Below are positions 25,072-33,705 of a stretch of 64,000 nt of DNA, piece by piece. Each line of letters begins with the position of its first letter. Within the stretch, counting starts at the first letter, position 1. Location of the stretch: NCBI RefSeq assembly GCF_030325625.1, contig NZ_JACAIS010000008.1:124001-188000 (forward strand), written 5' to 3'. The DNA is from Sphingobacterium sp. N143 (GTDB taxonomy: Bacteria; Bacteroidota; Bacteroidia; Sphingobacteriales; Sphingobacteriaceae). A model generated the notes under the pieces. The model was not told the DNA's origin, searched no databases, and saw only the letters and a program-made list of their open reading frames with translations. The translations under genes were made by a program, and so were the position numbers.

Positions 25072-25941
25072 TTATTTGGAAAGAATAGTTCCTAAAAAAT
25101 CTTTTAACGATATAGGACTTCTACCTAGTAAGTCTTTGACATCACTTTTATTGGTACCAAATTCTCCTTTGGCAATTGCCTGAGTATACCTTGCCAGATA
25201 GGCTGCATCTTCTTCAGAAAACCCGTTCTGGACGAACTGCGCAATATATGCATCAACCTCCGGTTGTTTATAGGTTACCCGTTTATCCAAAATATCAGAA
25301 ATCAGCTCGGCAATTTCAGCGAAGGAGAAAGCGGTGTCTGCTGCGATGACATATTCTTTGTCCTGATGTCCAGCAGTAGTGAGGACAACAGCTAGGGCTT
25401 CAGCCATTTCTTGTATTGGTAAAAAAGGTACTTTACCCTCTCCGGCAGGAATAGATACACCTACTTCCAATATATTATTTCCGGACAACATCGGAATCAT
25501 ATCTGCGTACATGGTATTAGCCATTAAGGTATAAGGTATCGCTAGCTGTTTTAGATAATCACTTGTTTCTGCATGGTATTGCACATCCTCAACCATGCTA
25601 CTCCGACGCAGATCTTTCATGGCAAAACTGGTATAAACAATATGACTGACGCCTGTTTCCTTGGCCGCATCAATTACGTTTTTATGCTGCTCAAACCTGT
25701 GAACTATTTCCGATGAGGAAGATATCAGCAGTAGCTTGTCCACATCTTTGAACGCACTTGTTAAAGACTCAAAATTCTGATAGTCACCAAGCCGCACCTG
25801 AATACCTTTTGATTTAAATTCATCTGATTTGGATTCGTCTCTTACCAATGCTGCAATATTGTTTGCAGGTATTCCCTTATTCAATAAAGAATTGATGGTC
25901 GCCTTACCTAAATTACCGGTTGCACCTGTTATTAAAATCAT
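25072..25941 (-). CDS. NmrA-like NAD(P)H-binding oxidoreductase (quinone oxidoreductase 2 type)
   Basis: Starting at ATG 25941 the protein has 289 residues and opens directly with the Rossmann motif MILITGATGNLGKATIN. This fits better than the longer frame with 15 unrelated residues ahead. Family features include the dinucleotide fold, SSSSEIVHRFEQHKNVIDAA and the NmrA-type helical C-terminus. Related proteins are QOR2-type NAD(P)H:quinone oxidoreductases and redox-sensing NmrA proteins; the substrate is unknown. It is the first gene of the AT-rich block behind tRNA-Ser. An AraC regulator lies 237 bases away on the same strand. Confidence 0.85.
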   Translation of the reverse strand: MILITGATGNLGKATINSLLNKGIPANNIAALVRDESKSDEFKSKGIQVRLGDYQNFESLTSAFKDVDKLLLISSSSEIVHRFEQHKNVIDAAKETGVSHIVYTSFAMKDLRRSSMVEDVQYHAETSDYLKQLAIPYTLMANTMYADMIPMLSGNNILEVGVSIPAGEGKVPFLPIQEMAEALAVVLTTAGHQDKEYVIAADTAFSFAEIAELISDILDKRVTYKQPEVDAYIAQFVQNGFSEEDAAYLARYTQAIAKGEFGTNKSDVKDLLGRSPISLKDFLGTILSK

Positions 25942-26178
25942 AGTGTTTATTTTAAGATAAATGATCGTTATGAAAGAAAAATCCATTTTGGTTTCTAAGC
26001 CTCACGTCTTGCTAAGTACGGGGGCGGCAAGTACCAGTACGCTGTTGTCAGCACTGTACAACTTGCTCTTGAAACAAGCACTTTTTCGTTTGTTCCATTA
26101 ATTTCATTTCAAACATAATGTTACAAAATTCGTGAGCATGATGACAAATGGAAATACCCAATCGGGGCAAGTATTGGA

Positions 26179-27048
26179 CTAATCGTACCTTTTATTTCGA
26201 AAAGTCAAAGCAGACATGCCTGTACTTTTGTTAAAAAGCCTCGAAAAATAAGGATAATCATCATAGCCTAATTCAAAAGCGATCTCTTTAACCGACTTGT
26301 CGGAGTGGTAAAGCAACCGTTTTGCTTCCAAAATAATTCTGTCCTGAATATGTTGCGAAACAGTCTGACCTGTAGTATATTTTACACTTTCATTTAAATA
26401 ATGAGTGGATATATTTAGTTGCTTTGCGTATGTAGCCGGCCGCTTTATTGTGGAATAATTCGTCTCTAATAATCGCTTGAAAGATCTTGTAATCAACTCA
26501 GTTCTTGATGCCTTGCTTGATACTTTGTTCTGATTTAAAAACGTAGAAATAATCAATGCGATCAAAGTATTACTACTATCTCTCAAAAGTGGATAATACA
26601 ATTTATTGTCGTTTTGCCTTGAAAACTTTAGACAAAGGGAAAACGTCTCAAAAATTTCTGTACTGATAGTATTTGTCAGTTCCAATGGTTTTGCCGGTGC
26701 AAGTTCTTCCAAAAATGAAATGTAGTCTGGGTTTAGATTTTCATTTTTAACTGCTAAAGAGCAAATATCCATAGTAGTGAAATCCAAAATTCGATGCACT
26801 TGGTTAGGATGCATATAAACAACAGTTGGTGCATTGATCTCATATTGCTGAAAATCAATTTCTATCGTGACAGATCCCTTTTCAAGGATATAAAATGTAT
26901 GGCCCTCATCCCGATGCGGTTCTGTCGCTCCACCACATTGCGGGTCCGTTAGGAAGTCTGATTTTTTAATGCTGATTTTGTCAATAGAAATACCTAGACT
27001 GAACATGTCAGTCATTGGATTTAAAAATATGTTTTTGTTTGAGGGCAT
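26179..27048 (-). CDS. AraC-family regulator (cupin-type sensor domain)
   Basis: This 289-residue transcription factor has an N-terminal cupin-like ligand domain (about 25-110, with DEGHTFYILEKGSVTIEI) and a C-terminal pair of helix-turn-helix motifs (about 190-289). The second ends KEIAFELGYDDYPYFSRLF, a strong AraC signature. TGQTVSQHIQDRIILEAKRLL is the hinge between them. It could control the NmrA-like gene downstream. The inducer is not predictable. Confidence 0.9.
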   Translation of the reverse strand: MPSNKNIFLNPMTDMFSLGISIDKISIKKSDFLTDPQCGGATEPHRDEGHTFYILEKGSVTIEIDFQQYEINAPTVVYMHPNQVHRILDFTTMDICSLAVKNENLNPDYISFLEELAPAKPLELTNTISTEIFETFSLCLKFSRQNDNKLYYPLLRDSSNTLIALIISTFLNQNKVSSKASRTELITRSFKRLLETNYSTIKRPATYAKQLNISTHYLNESVKYTTGQTVSQHIQDRIILEAKRLLYHSDKSVKEIAFELGYDDYPYFSRLFNKSTGMSALTFRNKRYD

Positions 27049-27246
27049 TACTGGTTGCTCTTTTTCATAATATTACATTTATTCAAAAATTGAACCGATT
27101 CGTTGAAATGACATTATTTCCGGTTTCAAAAATACAAACAAATTCCCTGCTTAGCATTAATACACAGATGCAGTCAAAAGTCAGGTTGTATTAGTGAAAA
27201 AGGAATTTCAATATTTTTTTGTCGGTTGATTTAGCCAGTTCCCTTT

Positions 27247-28173
27247 TCAGTTAAATGTTTGCCGAAACTCCAGAGGACTCATTTTGGTCTTCGTCTTGAA
27301 TAGCTTACTGAATGATTGTGAATGTTCAAAGCCTAATTCATAGGCAATTTCACGAACTGATAAGTTTGTGGTAGAAAGTTTTTCGCTGGCTTTTTCGATT
27401 AATTTATCGTGTATGTGCTGCTGTGTGCTTTGACCGGTTACTGTCCGCAGTAAACTGCCTAAGTAGCTTGGCGAGAGATTCAGTTCTTTCGAAACATATT
27501 GCACAGATGGTAAACCTCTAATTGCCAAATCCTCACTGTTAAAGTAATCTGTCAACAATTTTTCCAAACGTTCCAAAATGTGATGATTGGCTTTTTCCCT
27601 TATGATAAACTGGCGGTTGTAAAATCGTTCCGAATAACTAAGCAAATTTTCAATATGTGTACAAATGATTTGTTTGCTAAACTTATCAATGTTAGAATGA
27701 TATTCCTCTCGTATATTTTCAATAATGCCGTTAACTGTTTTTTCTTCTTTCTCTGATAACAGCAATGCTTCATTTACTGAATAATCAAAAAATGCGTACT
27801 GTTTAATGCTTTTCGCTAATGGTGTGTTCCAGATAAAATCTGGATGAATCAGCAGCATCCAACCTGATTGTTCTTCGGACTTTTCGTTTTCAGTAATTTC
27901 AAGTTGAAGCACCTGATTGGTTGACATAAAGAATAATACTCCATCATCTTCAAAATCATATTCCAATTGTCCGTATTTGTACTTTACACCTTTTATTCGT
28001 TTCAAAGCAATAAAATAAAAGTCAAATACAAAATTCATTGCGATTAGATCGGACCGTCCAGTGAAATCATCCGCCGTGACGACACTGATCAATGGGTGTG
28101 CGGGCTTGGGTAAACCCCTAAGCCGGTGAAACTCACTGATTGACTTGATACGCTGTGGTTTTATTTTTGCCAT
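27247..28173 (-). CDS. AraC-family regulator
   Basis: The 308-residue protein has an N-terminal sensor region without a clear family match and a C-terminal AraC DNA-binding domain (about 210-308). The domain has LNLSPSYLGSLLRTVTGQS and REIAYELGFEHSQSFSKLF. The start overlaps nothing; the upstream SDR gene ends 9 bases away on the same strand, so SDR then AraC probably form one transcript. It shows only family-level resemblance to the AraC gene at 26179, so the two are not a recent duplicate. Confidence 0.9.
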   Translation of the reverse strand: MAKIKPQRIKSISEFHRLRGLPKPAHPLISVVTADDFTGRSDLIAMNFVFDFYFIALKRIKGVKYKYGQLEYDFEDDGVLFFMSTNQVLQLEITENEKSEEQSGWMLLIHPDFIWNTPLAKSIKQYAFFDYSVNEALLLSEKEEKTVNGIIENIREEYHSNIDKFSKQIICTHIENLLSYSERFYNRQFIIREKANHHILERLEKLLTDYFNSEDLAIRGLPSVQYVSKELNLSPSYLGSLLRTVTGQSTQQHIHDKLIEKASEKLSTTNLSVREIAYELGFEHSQSFSKLFKTKTKMSPLEFRQTFN

Positions 28174-28182
28174 ATCACAAAT

Positions 28183-29034
28183 TTACCTTTTTGATGATAG
28201 TTGTTCACTTAATAACCATAATTCTTTGCCTATTGATTTCTCGAACTTATTCTGGAGTTCAATGATGTTATTTTTTTCATCAAAGAATTTCCCGTTGGTG
28301 GATTTAGCATTTTCTTTTGTCGCCACGTATACGCCGCTTTCGCAGGTGTCTGGCGCATTTCTAACGTCAGATGATAATAAGAACATGAGTTTGAGCCACC
28401 AAGGTGTGGCACCTTTTCCGAGATTTGATTTTACAAATCCGGGATGAAATAGCATTGAGCTTGCCGAAGTATTTTGTAATCTGTCGGCTAATTCTAAACC
28501 AAAGTAAACCCTTGCAAACATAGCCAGATTAGTTGCTTTTAACCAACTGTATGATTTTGTAAGCTGTAAATCATTCAGATCAATTTTGGGCTTTTTCATG
28601 AAACGAGGTGCACCGGCAACAGTTACAATGCGTGCATCATCCGTTGTTTCTATTATATCAAGTAAGTTGTTTGTAAGTACAAAATGACTTAGATAATTTA
28701 TGGCAAATGATTTGTCAATTCCTTCGCTAGTCATCTCTTTTTTGAAGTACCACGCACCAGCGGCGTTCACCAAGCCGTGCAGCTGATTGTATTGTTGCTT
28801 AAACTCTGTGCTAAGTTGACCAACAGATTTCATCAAACTTAAATCGGCTGTGAGAAAGGAAATCTTTCTATTAGCCGATTTTTCCGAGATTTCCCTCACG
28901 GTTTGCTGGCCGTTTGAAGTAGTACGGCTAACAATAACGACATTTGCCCCTGTTTTTGCAATGCCGGTGGCAATAGCTTTTCCAACGCCCGATGTGCCAC
29001 CTGTAATCAAATAGGTTCTGTCCTTTAATTCCAT
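28183..29034 (-). CDS. Short-chain dehydrogenase/reductase
   Basis: Using ATG 29034 the protein has 283 residues and begins MELKDRTYLITGGTSGVGKA with the TGxxxGxG cofactor motif. The 21 upstream residues of the longer frame are not SDR-like. The NAAG-type motif reads LVNAAGAW. The usual catalytic S-YxxxK is not clear: where YxxxK would stand the sequence reads VYFGLELAD. It may therefore be a WW/retinol-dehydrogenase-like atypical SDR. It is co-oriented with the AraC gene 9 bases downstream. Confidence 0.82.
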   Translation of the reverse strand: MELKDRTYLITGGTSGVGKAIATGIAKTGANVVIVSRTTSNGQQTVREISEKSANRKISFLTADLSLMKSVGQLSTEFKQQYNQLHGLVNAAGAWYFKKEMTSEGIDKSFAINYLSHFVLTNNLLDIIETTDDARIVTVAGAPRFMKKPKIDLNDLQLTKSYSWLKATNLAMFARVYFGLELADRLQNTSASSMLFHPGFVKSNLGKGATPWWLKLMFLLSSDVRNAPDTCESGVYVATKENAKSTNGKFFDEKNNIIELQNKFEKSIGKELWLLSEQLSSKR

Positions 29035-29263
29035 TTTCTTATTTTTTGTTACTACAAAGGTCCGCAACAATGAAAAAACGGATGTATTCAAAACCACTGT
29101 TATTGTAGTCTAAATGAATAGCTTCATAATGAGCCAGACCTGATCAGCAATGTCCAATATCTTTGTTGGTCTTGCATCTATTTCGCATAGAAATCCCGTC
29201 AACCCGATTTTTCCGATATCAGATTGAAGATCGTCGGGTCGTGGCATTATTGTTTAAGTAGTT

Positions 29264-29551
29264 TTAAGCAACTTCATATATTTTCACATTAGGATTGCCG
29301 ATGATATACGGTTTTAAGGAAGTTATAAAGTCCGTGTTGAAGAACTTGCTCAACAGATAGGATTGTGCATCTTCCATGCTCCTAAAGCCATGAAAGATTC
29401 GAATGTCTTCCACATGTACCAACAATTCATTGGTTAAGGCACCTTTTACATTTCTCAGGAAAGGTTCCTTGTATAAATTGTAAACGGCTGATATACCAGC
29501 CCTATCTATTCCTTCAATGGTGAGTCTTATATCCAAATATGCCTTTGCCAT
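29264..29551 (-). CDS. Small hypothetical protein, possible ABM-like fold
   Basis: I do not recognise the family with certainty. From ATG 29551 (or 29572, seven residues longer) it is about 95 residues, with no signal or membrane segment. The order of strands and helices (AYLDIRLTIEG, helix, VEDIRIFHGF, helix SMEDAQSYLLSKFF, VKIYEVA) resembles the ferredoxin-like fold of small antibiotic-biosynthesis-monooxygenase or dabb-type proteins. It lies between an SDR gene and an AraC gene and may be a small stress or catabolic accessory protein. Confidence 0.6.
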   Translation of the reverse strand: MAKAYLDIRLTIEGIDRAGISAVYNLYKEPFLRNVKGALTNELLVHVEDIRIFHGFRSMEDAQSYLLSKFFNTDFITSLKPYIIGNPNVKIYEVA

Positions 29552-29628
29552 AATCTTTATGCTGTCTAACAAAGTTCATTGGAATAGCAATTTTAAACAA
29601 TGGCCATACCGGAAAACAAATGGTACTT

Positions 29629-30528
29629 TTAAGAAATTGATTTTTTAAACTCTGATGGGGAAGCACCCGTATACTTTTTAAAGTATTTTACAAAATACGA
29701 TGGGTCGTCAAATCCCAACCGATATCCGACCTGATTAATATTAAGGTTAGAATATAGCAATAACCGTTGAGCTTCTAGGATGATCCGCTCCTGGAGCATT
29801 TGCGATGGTGTTTTGTTTAGCTGCTGATGGGTCAGGTCAGACAAACTCCTTGAAGACATATGAAGGAGGCGTGCATAATCGGTCACATTATATCCCTTCT
29901 TATAGTTTTCATCAATTAAATTGATAAAGTTAACCAGTTGCATCCTCTTTTCATCAAACAATTGGAGTAATGGATCTGCAGCCCGCTCAAATTGATTTTT
30001 TCTGCGTTGTATTTGTATAAGAAATGATTTTAGGTAGTTGGCTAAAATGAATTCTTTACCAAAAGTCTCCGGATTTTCAAGTTCATCTTTAATTTGCAAG
30101 ATATACCTATCCAGGATACCATCCATATCAGAACCGATACAGCATGAGGGCTGTTGATATGGGTTGTTGAATAAATTGCAAGTAAGAAAAAAGTCAATTG
30201 GAGTCTGTTCTTGCGTAAGAAAGAGTTTGTTAAAATGTAGCATTATACCTTCATAATCAGTGGATTCATCAAAATAGTGTACCTGATTAGGAGCGACAAA
30301 AAACAGGGCATTGTCAAATACCTCATAGGTCTTGAAATCAACTGAATGGTCTCCTATCCCCTTTTTAAACCAAATTATCTGATAGAAGCTGTGTATATGC
30401 GGTTTAACAGCTTGGCACTGATTTGTTTTCAGGTATTCTTTTAAATCATGCAGTGCAAATTGAGGTTTGTCGGGCTGGTACCTATTTAAATGATATTCGT
30501 TAATAATACTTGATGTTTCTTTAACCAT
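29629..30528 (-). CDS. AraC-family regulator, source of a duplicated fragment
   Basis: This 299-residue regulator has an N-terminal AraC-type cupin domain (HIHSFYQIIWFKKGIGDHS near 42-60) and a C-terminal double HTH (about 200-299). The HTH region has YARLLHMSSRSLSDLTHQQL and NQVGYRLGFDDPSYFVKYF. It is divergent from the amine-oxidase pseudogene and probably regulated it. About 70 bases from its middle (29911-29980, encoding FINLIDENYK with its surroundings) recur at 33339-33408 with about four mismatches, fused to a copy of the amine oxidase 3' end. Confidence 0.9.
   Translation of the reverse strand: MVKETSSIINEYHLNRYQPDKPQFALHDLKEYLKTNQCQAVKPHIHSFYQIIWFKKGIGDHSVDFKTYEVFDNALFFVAPNQVHYFDESTDYEGIMLHFNKLFLTQEQTPIDFFLTCNLFNNPYQQPSCCIGSDMDGILDRYILQIKDELENPETFGKEFILANYLKSFLIQIQRRKNQFERAADPLLQLFDEKRMQLVNFINLIDENYKKGYNVTDYARLLHMSSRSLSDLTHQQLNKTPSQMLQERIILEAQRLLLYSNLNINQVGYRLGFDDPSYFVKYFKKYTGASPSEFKKSIS
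29911..29980 (-). repeat. Parent copy of the AraC fragment duplicated at 33339
   Basis: ATCAATTAAATTGATAAAGT from 29911 onward to TGGATCTGCA at 29980 matches 33339-33408 almost base for base. Differences are C to T, G to T, T to A and T to G. Confidence 0.85.
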
Positions 30529-30709
30529 TTTTATTTTAAATACTACTTTGATGATTGTCTAATTTACGAAAATAGAAACATTGCGAATAGTCTGAAGATG
30601 TAAACCCTCAGCTTTGCTCATAAATACCATCAATTTTCCGATTTGTCCACTGATACTATGTTTATAAAAGCAGAAATTCGCATTTTACATTAATCTTTTT
30701 ACAAAATAA

Positions 30710-31752
30710 ATGACTGAAAATAAAGGAATCCTGATCATCGGTGGGGGTCTAAGTGGGCTAACTCTGGCTCATCTATTGTTCAAACGAAATATCCAAGCAA
30801 CTATCCTAGAAGCTGCTCCAAGGCTTGGCGGAAGGATCCATACCCAAATTGGAAAACTGGACACACCTTTGGAATTGGGGGCTACCTGGTTTTCCGACAT
30901 GCATTGTCTTTGGTATCAGATTTGGGATTAACCAAATATCCTCAATATTCAAAAGGTGTTTCATTATTTCAGATCAAATCGTTCGAGCCACCACAAAAAT
31001 TCCATGTTCCAGAATCAGAGAACCCTTCATACCGATTAGCTGGTGGAACAGAAAAATTGATTAGAAAATTGGTAGAAAGCCTTCCTAAAGGCGCTGTCAA
31101 ACTTAATTCAAGGGTTATTTTAATTAAGAAAAATAAAGATGGTATGATTGCTGAAACCAATGATGGTAGAGAAATACATGGAGACAAAATAGTATTGTGT
31201 ATTCCGCCACAATTGGCAACAGGAATAGTATTTTCTCCATTGCTCCCACAAGCATTCGATCAACTTTTACCGACAGTTCAAACCTGGATGGCCGGATCAA
31301 TAAAATTTACACTTGAGTATAACCAACCATTTTGGCGTAAGGAAGGCTACTCCGGCATGCTCTATAGTCATGCCGGTATTATTATTGAAATGTATGACCA
31401 TACAAATTTTGAAGAGAATAAGTTTGGTTTTACAGGCTTTTTAAATTCCGGAGCATCAGGCTATTCCACTGAAGTAAGGAAAGAATTTGTATTAAAACAG
31501 TTAGTGGATCTTTTGGGGCCTGATGCATCATTCCCCACTTCCTATTTCGACAAAGTCTGGACAGATGAATATATTTTATCTGGCAGCCAGATTATTCACA
31601 GGCCTCACCAGAATAACGGGCACCCTAGTCTACAGCAAAGTTATATGAACGGAAGACTCTTTTTTGCTGCTACTGAAACTGCCGTTGAGTTTTCCGGCTA
31701 CATGGAAGGTGCTGTGATTGCTGCCAAAAGAATGTCAGAAAAGTTGATTTAA
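30710..31752 (+). pseudogene. FAD-dependent amine oxidase, frameshifted
   Basis: Two frames make one protein. The first, from 30710, starts MTENKGILIIGGGLSGLTLA with the FAD dinucleotide-binding motif and LGGRIHTQ, and runs to FSDMH near 30904. The second continues at once as LSLVSDLGLTKYPQ to 31752. Losing one T in the run at 30903-30905 (CATTTG becoming CATTG) explains the shift. The joined protein would have about 347 residues, with the C-terminal FAD contact FSGYMEGAVIAAKRMSE intact. A sequencing error is possible, but the gene otherwise looks recently functional. The last 300 bases are duplicated at 33406-33705. Family members oxidise amines; substrate unknown. Confidence 0.85.
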
Positions 31753-31852
31753 ATTTGCTTGTAATAGAAGAAATGAAAAAGAGCAACTGTAAAAAGTTGC
31801 TCTTTTGCGTTTAAAGGCATTTTTCTCTAACCGAATAATTCTTTTTTTGATT
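31453..31852 (+). repeat. 400-bp duplicated segment, parent copy (amine oxidase 3' end plus terminator)
   Basis: From GCATCAGGCTATTCC at 31453 to about 31852 the sequence matches 33406-33803 nearly perfectly, apart from a few changes after the stop codon. It covers the last 100 codons, the terminator hairpin and about 50 bases beyond. Confidence 0.92.
31779..31830 (+). repeat. tRNA-Ser terminator-like hairpin and flank, copy B
   Basis: AGAGCAACT-GTAAAA-AGTTGCTCT followed by TTTTGCGTTTAAAGGCATTT and CTCT. It matches copy A at 24817 except for the loop, which is the reverse complement, and one C to T. It probably also terminates the amine oxidase gene. Confidence 0.9.
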
Positions 31853-31940
31853 AAATGTAACTCATTAACAGACTTGGAAGTCATCTGATTTCGTTTTTAA
31901 CTTGGTTTAGCATATCTTTATGCCAGTCCTTCGGTAACGG

Positions 31941-31989
31941 AACGCCATATAAACTCTATGGGCGTTTATTTCTATACACAATTGTGTAG
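31941..31989 (+). other. Hairpin and perfect palindrome at the left edge of the orphan metallopeptidase
   Basis: AACGCCATA (31941-31949) can pair with TATGGGCGTT (31957-31966) with one bulge, followed by TTATTTCTAT, so a terminator of a lost gene is possible. The 14-bp palindrome TACACAATTGTGTA lies at 31975-31988, where the open frame of the peptidase begins. Confidence 0.5.
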
Positions 31990-32070
31990 TATGCTACTGA
32001 CGATGATAAAGAAAAAGCCGCTGTTGATGCATTCAATGATGCAATCGATGATAAAAATCTCCCAGATTGT

Positions 32071-32688
32071 ATGAAAGGTGTATTGGATACTCTAAAAATG
32101 CTTGATGGAAACTCTGTCGCTGATATGATCAAAAAATTCTCAGGCGAAGTACCAGGGTATAATCTTAAATTTGTTACAGAAAATTTTAGCGATCCAATGC
32201 AAGTTGCTGGTACAAATAGAGATAATAATACAGGCGAAATAATTATAGCTTTCAATACTAATCCCTTGGTTATAGCGAATGTTTCAGACCTAGCAATTGG
32301 TACAACAATGTTGCATGAATCTATTCATGCCTACCTTACGGCATTTTTTTATGACGATCCAACGGCAGCAACATTGACATACCCCCAATTATTTGAAAAA
32401 TATACAAAGAAAAAAGCATTTTCAAATGGAGTTCAACATGAGACAATTGCTAAGGATTTTATTACAGATCTCGCTGGCTCCATTAAAAATTATGGAGAAC
32501 TAAAAGGTTATAATTTAGATAAGCAAATATATGACGATATAGCTTGGAAGGGACTAATGGACACAGATGCGTTTAAAAACCTTTCAAATATAGATAAAGC
32601 TAGAATTACAGATAGAATAATGGCCGAACAATATGATACGAGAAAAGATAAAGGTGTTACACAAAAAGGGGTTCGCTTGGGTTGCTAA
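32071..32688 (+). CDS. Orphan HExxH metallopeptidase module, 5'-truncated (possible toxin C-terminus)
   Basis: From ATG 32071 the frame encodes 205 residues. It is open further back to 31990 (YATDDDKEKAAVDAFNDAI) without a start codon, so the protein looks like the end of a longer one. MLHESIHAYL holds a zinc-type HExxH at residues 82-86. The motif and the preceding VSDLAIGTT resemble the C-terminal peptidase-like module that ends many large surface or polymorphic-toxin proteins in Bacteroidota; that resemblance is from memory, not a search. The region is markedly AT-rich. A lipoprotein gene overlaps its end by 56 bases. It could be an inactive remnant or be expressed from ATG 32071. Confidence 0.65.
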   Translation: MKGVLDTLKMLDGNSVADMIKKFSGEVPGYNLKFVTENFSDPMQVAGTNRDNNTGEIIIAFNTNPLVIANVSDLAIGTTMLHESIHAYLTAFFYDDPTAATLTYPQLFEKYTKKKAFSNGVQHETIAKDFITDLAGSIKNYGELKGYNLDKQIYDDIAWKGLMDTDAFKNLSNIDKARITDRIMAEQYDTRKDKGVTQKGVRLGC

Positions 32689-33169
32689 ACTTCTTTTATT
32701 TTTAACGGTGATAGGTTGCTCAACGCAAAAGAATCTTGATAACTTTGCTGAAATAGATCGATATAATTGTAGTAGTTTTAATCAGCATGGAAAAGGATAT
32801 ACAGAAAGCGAAGTTACCCCTTTGATACATGGAAAAATAAGATTATGCTATAATAATGAAACTGTTCCTTATGCAAGAGTTTTTTTTCTTGAAAATGGGA
32901 AGGATACCATAGCTTCCCTTGTTACAGACAAAAAAGGCGAATTTTCTCAAAAAATTTCATCAGATGGTTTTTTGGGTAAAGTTATTATAGAAAGATTTGG
33001 ATCAAATTTGACAATCGACGAAGTGAGAATAGATGCAAATTTTAAGGATTATTATCTTGAAATAAAATTACCAAGGCAACCTGCATATATAAATGAAACA
33101 GGTCCAAAAAAGGATCAGAAAAAATTGAGAAAGGAAGTTGAAAGAACAATTCAAAAAACAAATAATTAG
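32633..33169 (+). CDS. Lipoprotein overlapping the metallopeptidase module (possible immunity protein)
   Basis: The 178-residue protein starts at ATG 32633 and has a basic N-terminus and a lipobox LTVIGC with Cys29. It is therefore a likely envelope lipoprotein. The mature part is a compact beta-rich domain (IRLCYNNETVPYARVFFLENG and KGEFSQKISSDGF, reminiscent of carboxypeptidase-regulatory-like or transthyretin-like sandwiches) with a charged lysine-rich tail. The start lies inside the upstream module, so the two are translated together. Position and export fit an immunity protein against a periplasmic toxin, but this is inference. Confidence 0.65.
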   Translation: MIREKIKVLHKKGFAWVAKLLLFLTVIGCSTQKNLDNFAEIDRYNCSSFNQHGKGYTESEVTPLIHGKIRLCYNNETVPYARVFFLENGKDTIASLVTDKKGEFSQKISSDGFLGKVIIERFGSNLTIDEVRIDANFKDYYLEIKLPRQPAYINETGPKKDQKKLRKEVERTIQKTNN

Positions 33170-33178
33170 TTGGGACTA

Positions 33179-33221
33179 ATCCCACTCACGAAACCCTCTA
33201 AGTTTCAAGTGAGTGGGATTG
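33179..33221 (+). terminator. Hairpin after the lipoprotein gene
   Basis: AATCCCACTCAC (33179-33190) pairs perfectly with GTGAGTGGGATT (33210-33221), with an inner GAAAC/GTTTC pairing. The T run is weak, but the hairpin stands 10 bases after the stop. Confidence 0.75.
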
Positions 33222-33338
33222 TTAGGTAAATGTAGGTTTTAACTTGAGACTTTTAACGAAGTAAGTTTTCCTTCTTCTTAGTAATCTGATCTTGTATTGT
33301 CGCAGACAAAAATTCATACAAGAATTGAAATTTCTCTA

Positions 33339-33405
33339 ATCAATTAAATTGATAAAGTTAACCAGTTGCATCCTTTTTTCATCAAACAATTGTAGTAAAG
33401 GATCG
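33339..33405 (-). pseudogene. AraC gene fragment (partial duplicate of 29911-29978)
   Basis: About 67 bases match the middle of the AraC gene at 29629-30528, in the same orientation relative to the window, with about four substitutions. It abuts the amine-oxidase duplicate with a GCA shared at the junction. No start or function remains. Confidence 0.85.
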
Positions 33406-33705
33406 GCATCAGGCTATTCCACTGAAGTAAGGAAAGAATTTGTATTAAAACAGTTAGTGGATCTTTTGGGGCCTGATGCATCATTCCCCACTTCCTATTT
33501 CGACAAAGTCTGGACAGATGAATATATTTTATCTGGCAGCCAGATTATTCACAGGCCTCACCAGAATAACGGGCACCCTAGTCTACAGCAAAGTTATATG
33601 AACGGAAGACTCTTTTTTGCTGCTACTGAAACTGCCGTTGAGTTTTCCGGCTACATGGAAGGTGCTGTGATTGCTGCCAAAAGAATGTCAGAAAAGTTGA
33701 TTTAA
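33406..33705 (+). pseudogene. Amine oxidase 3' fragment (duplicate of 31453-31752)
   Basis: The last 100 codons of the FAD amine oxidase are repeated without amino-acid change, from ASGYSTEVRKEF to the stop. A continuous frame from 33349 exists only because the AraC fragment is read antisense ahead of it. The FAD-binding N-terminus is absent, so no function is expected. Confidence 0.9.

Noticed and set aside
33349..33705. 118-codon plus-strand frame over the chimeric duplication
   Set aside because: Its first part reads the AraC fragment antisense and the rest is the duplicated tail of the oxidase without the FAD-binding half, so it is a fusion by chance.
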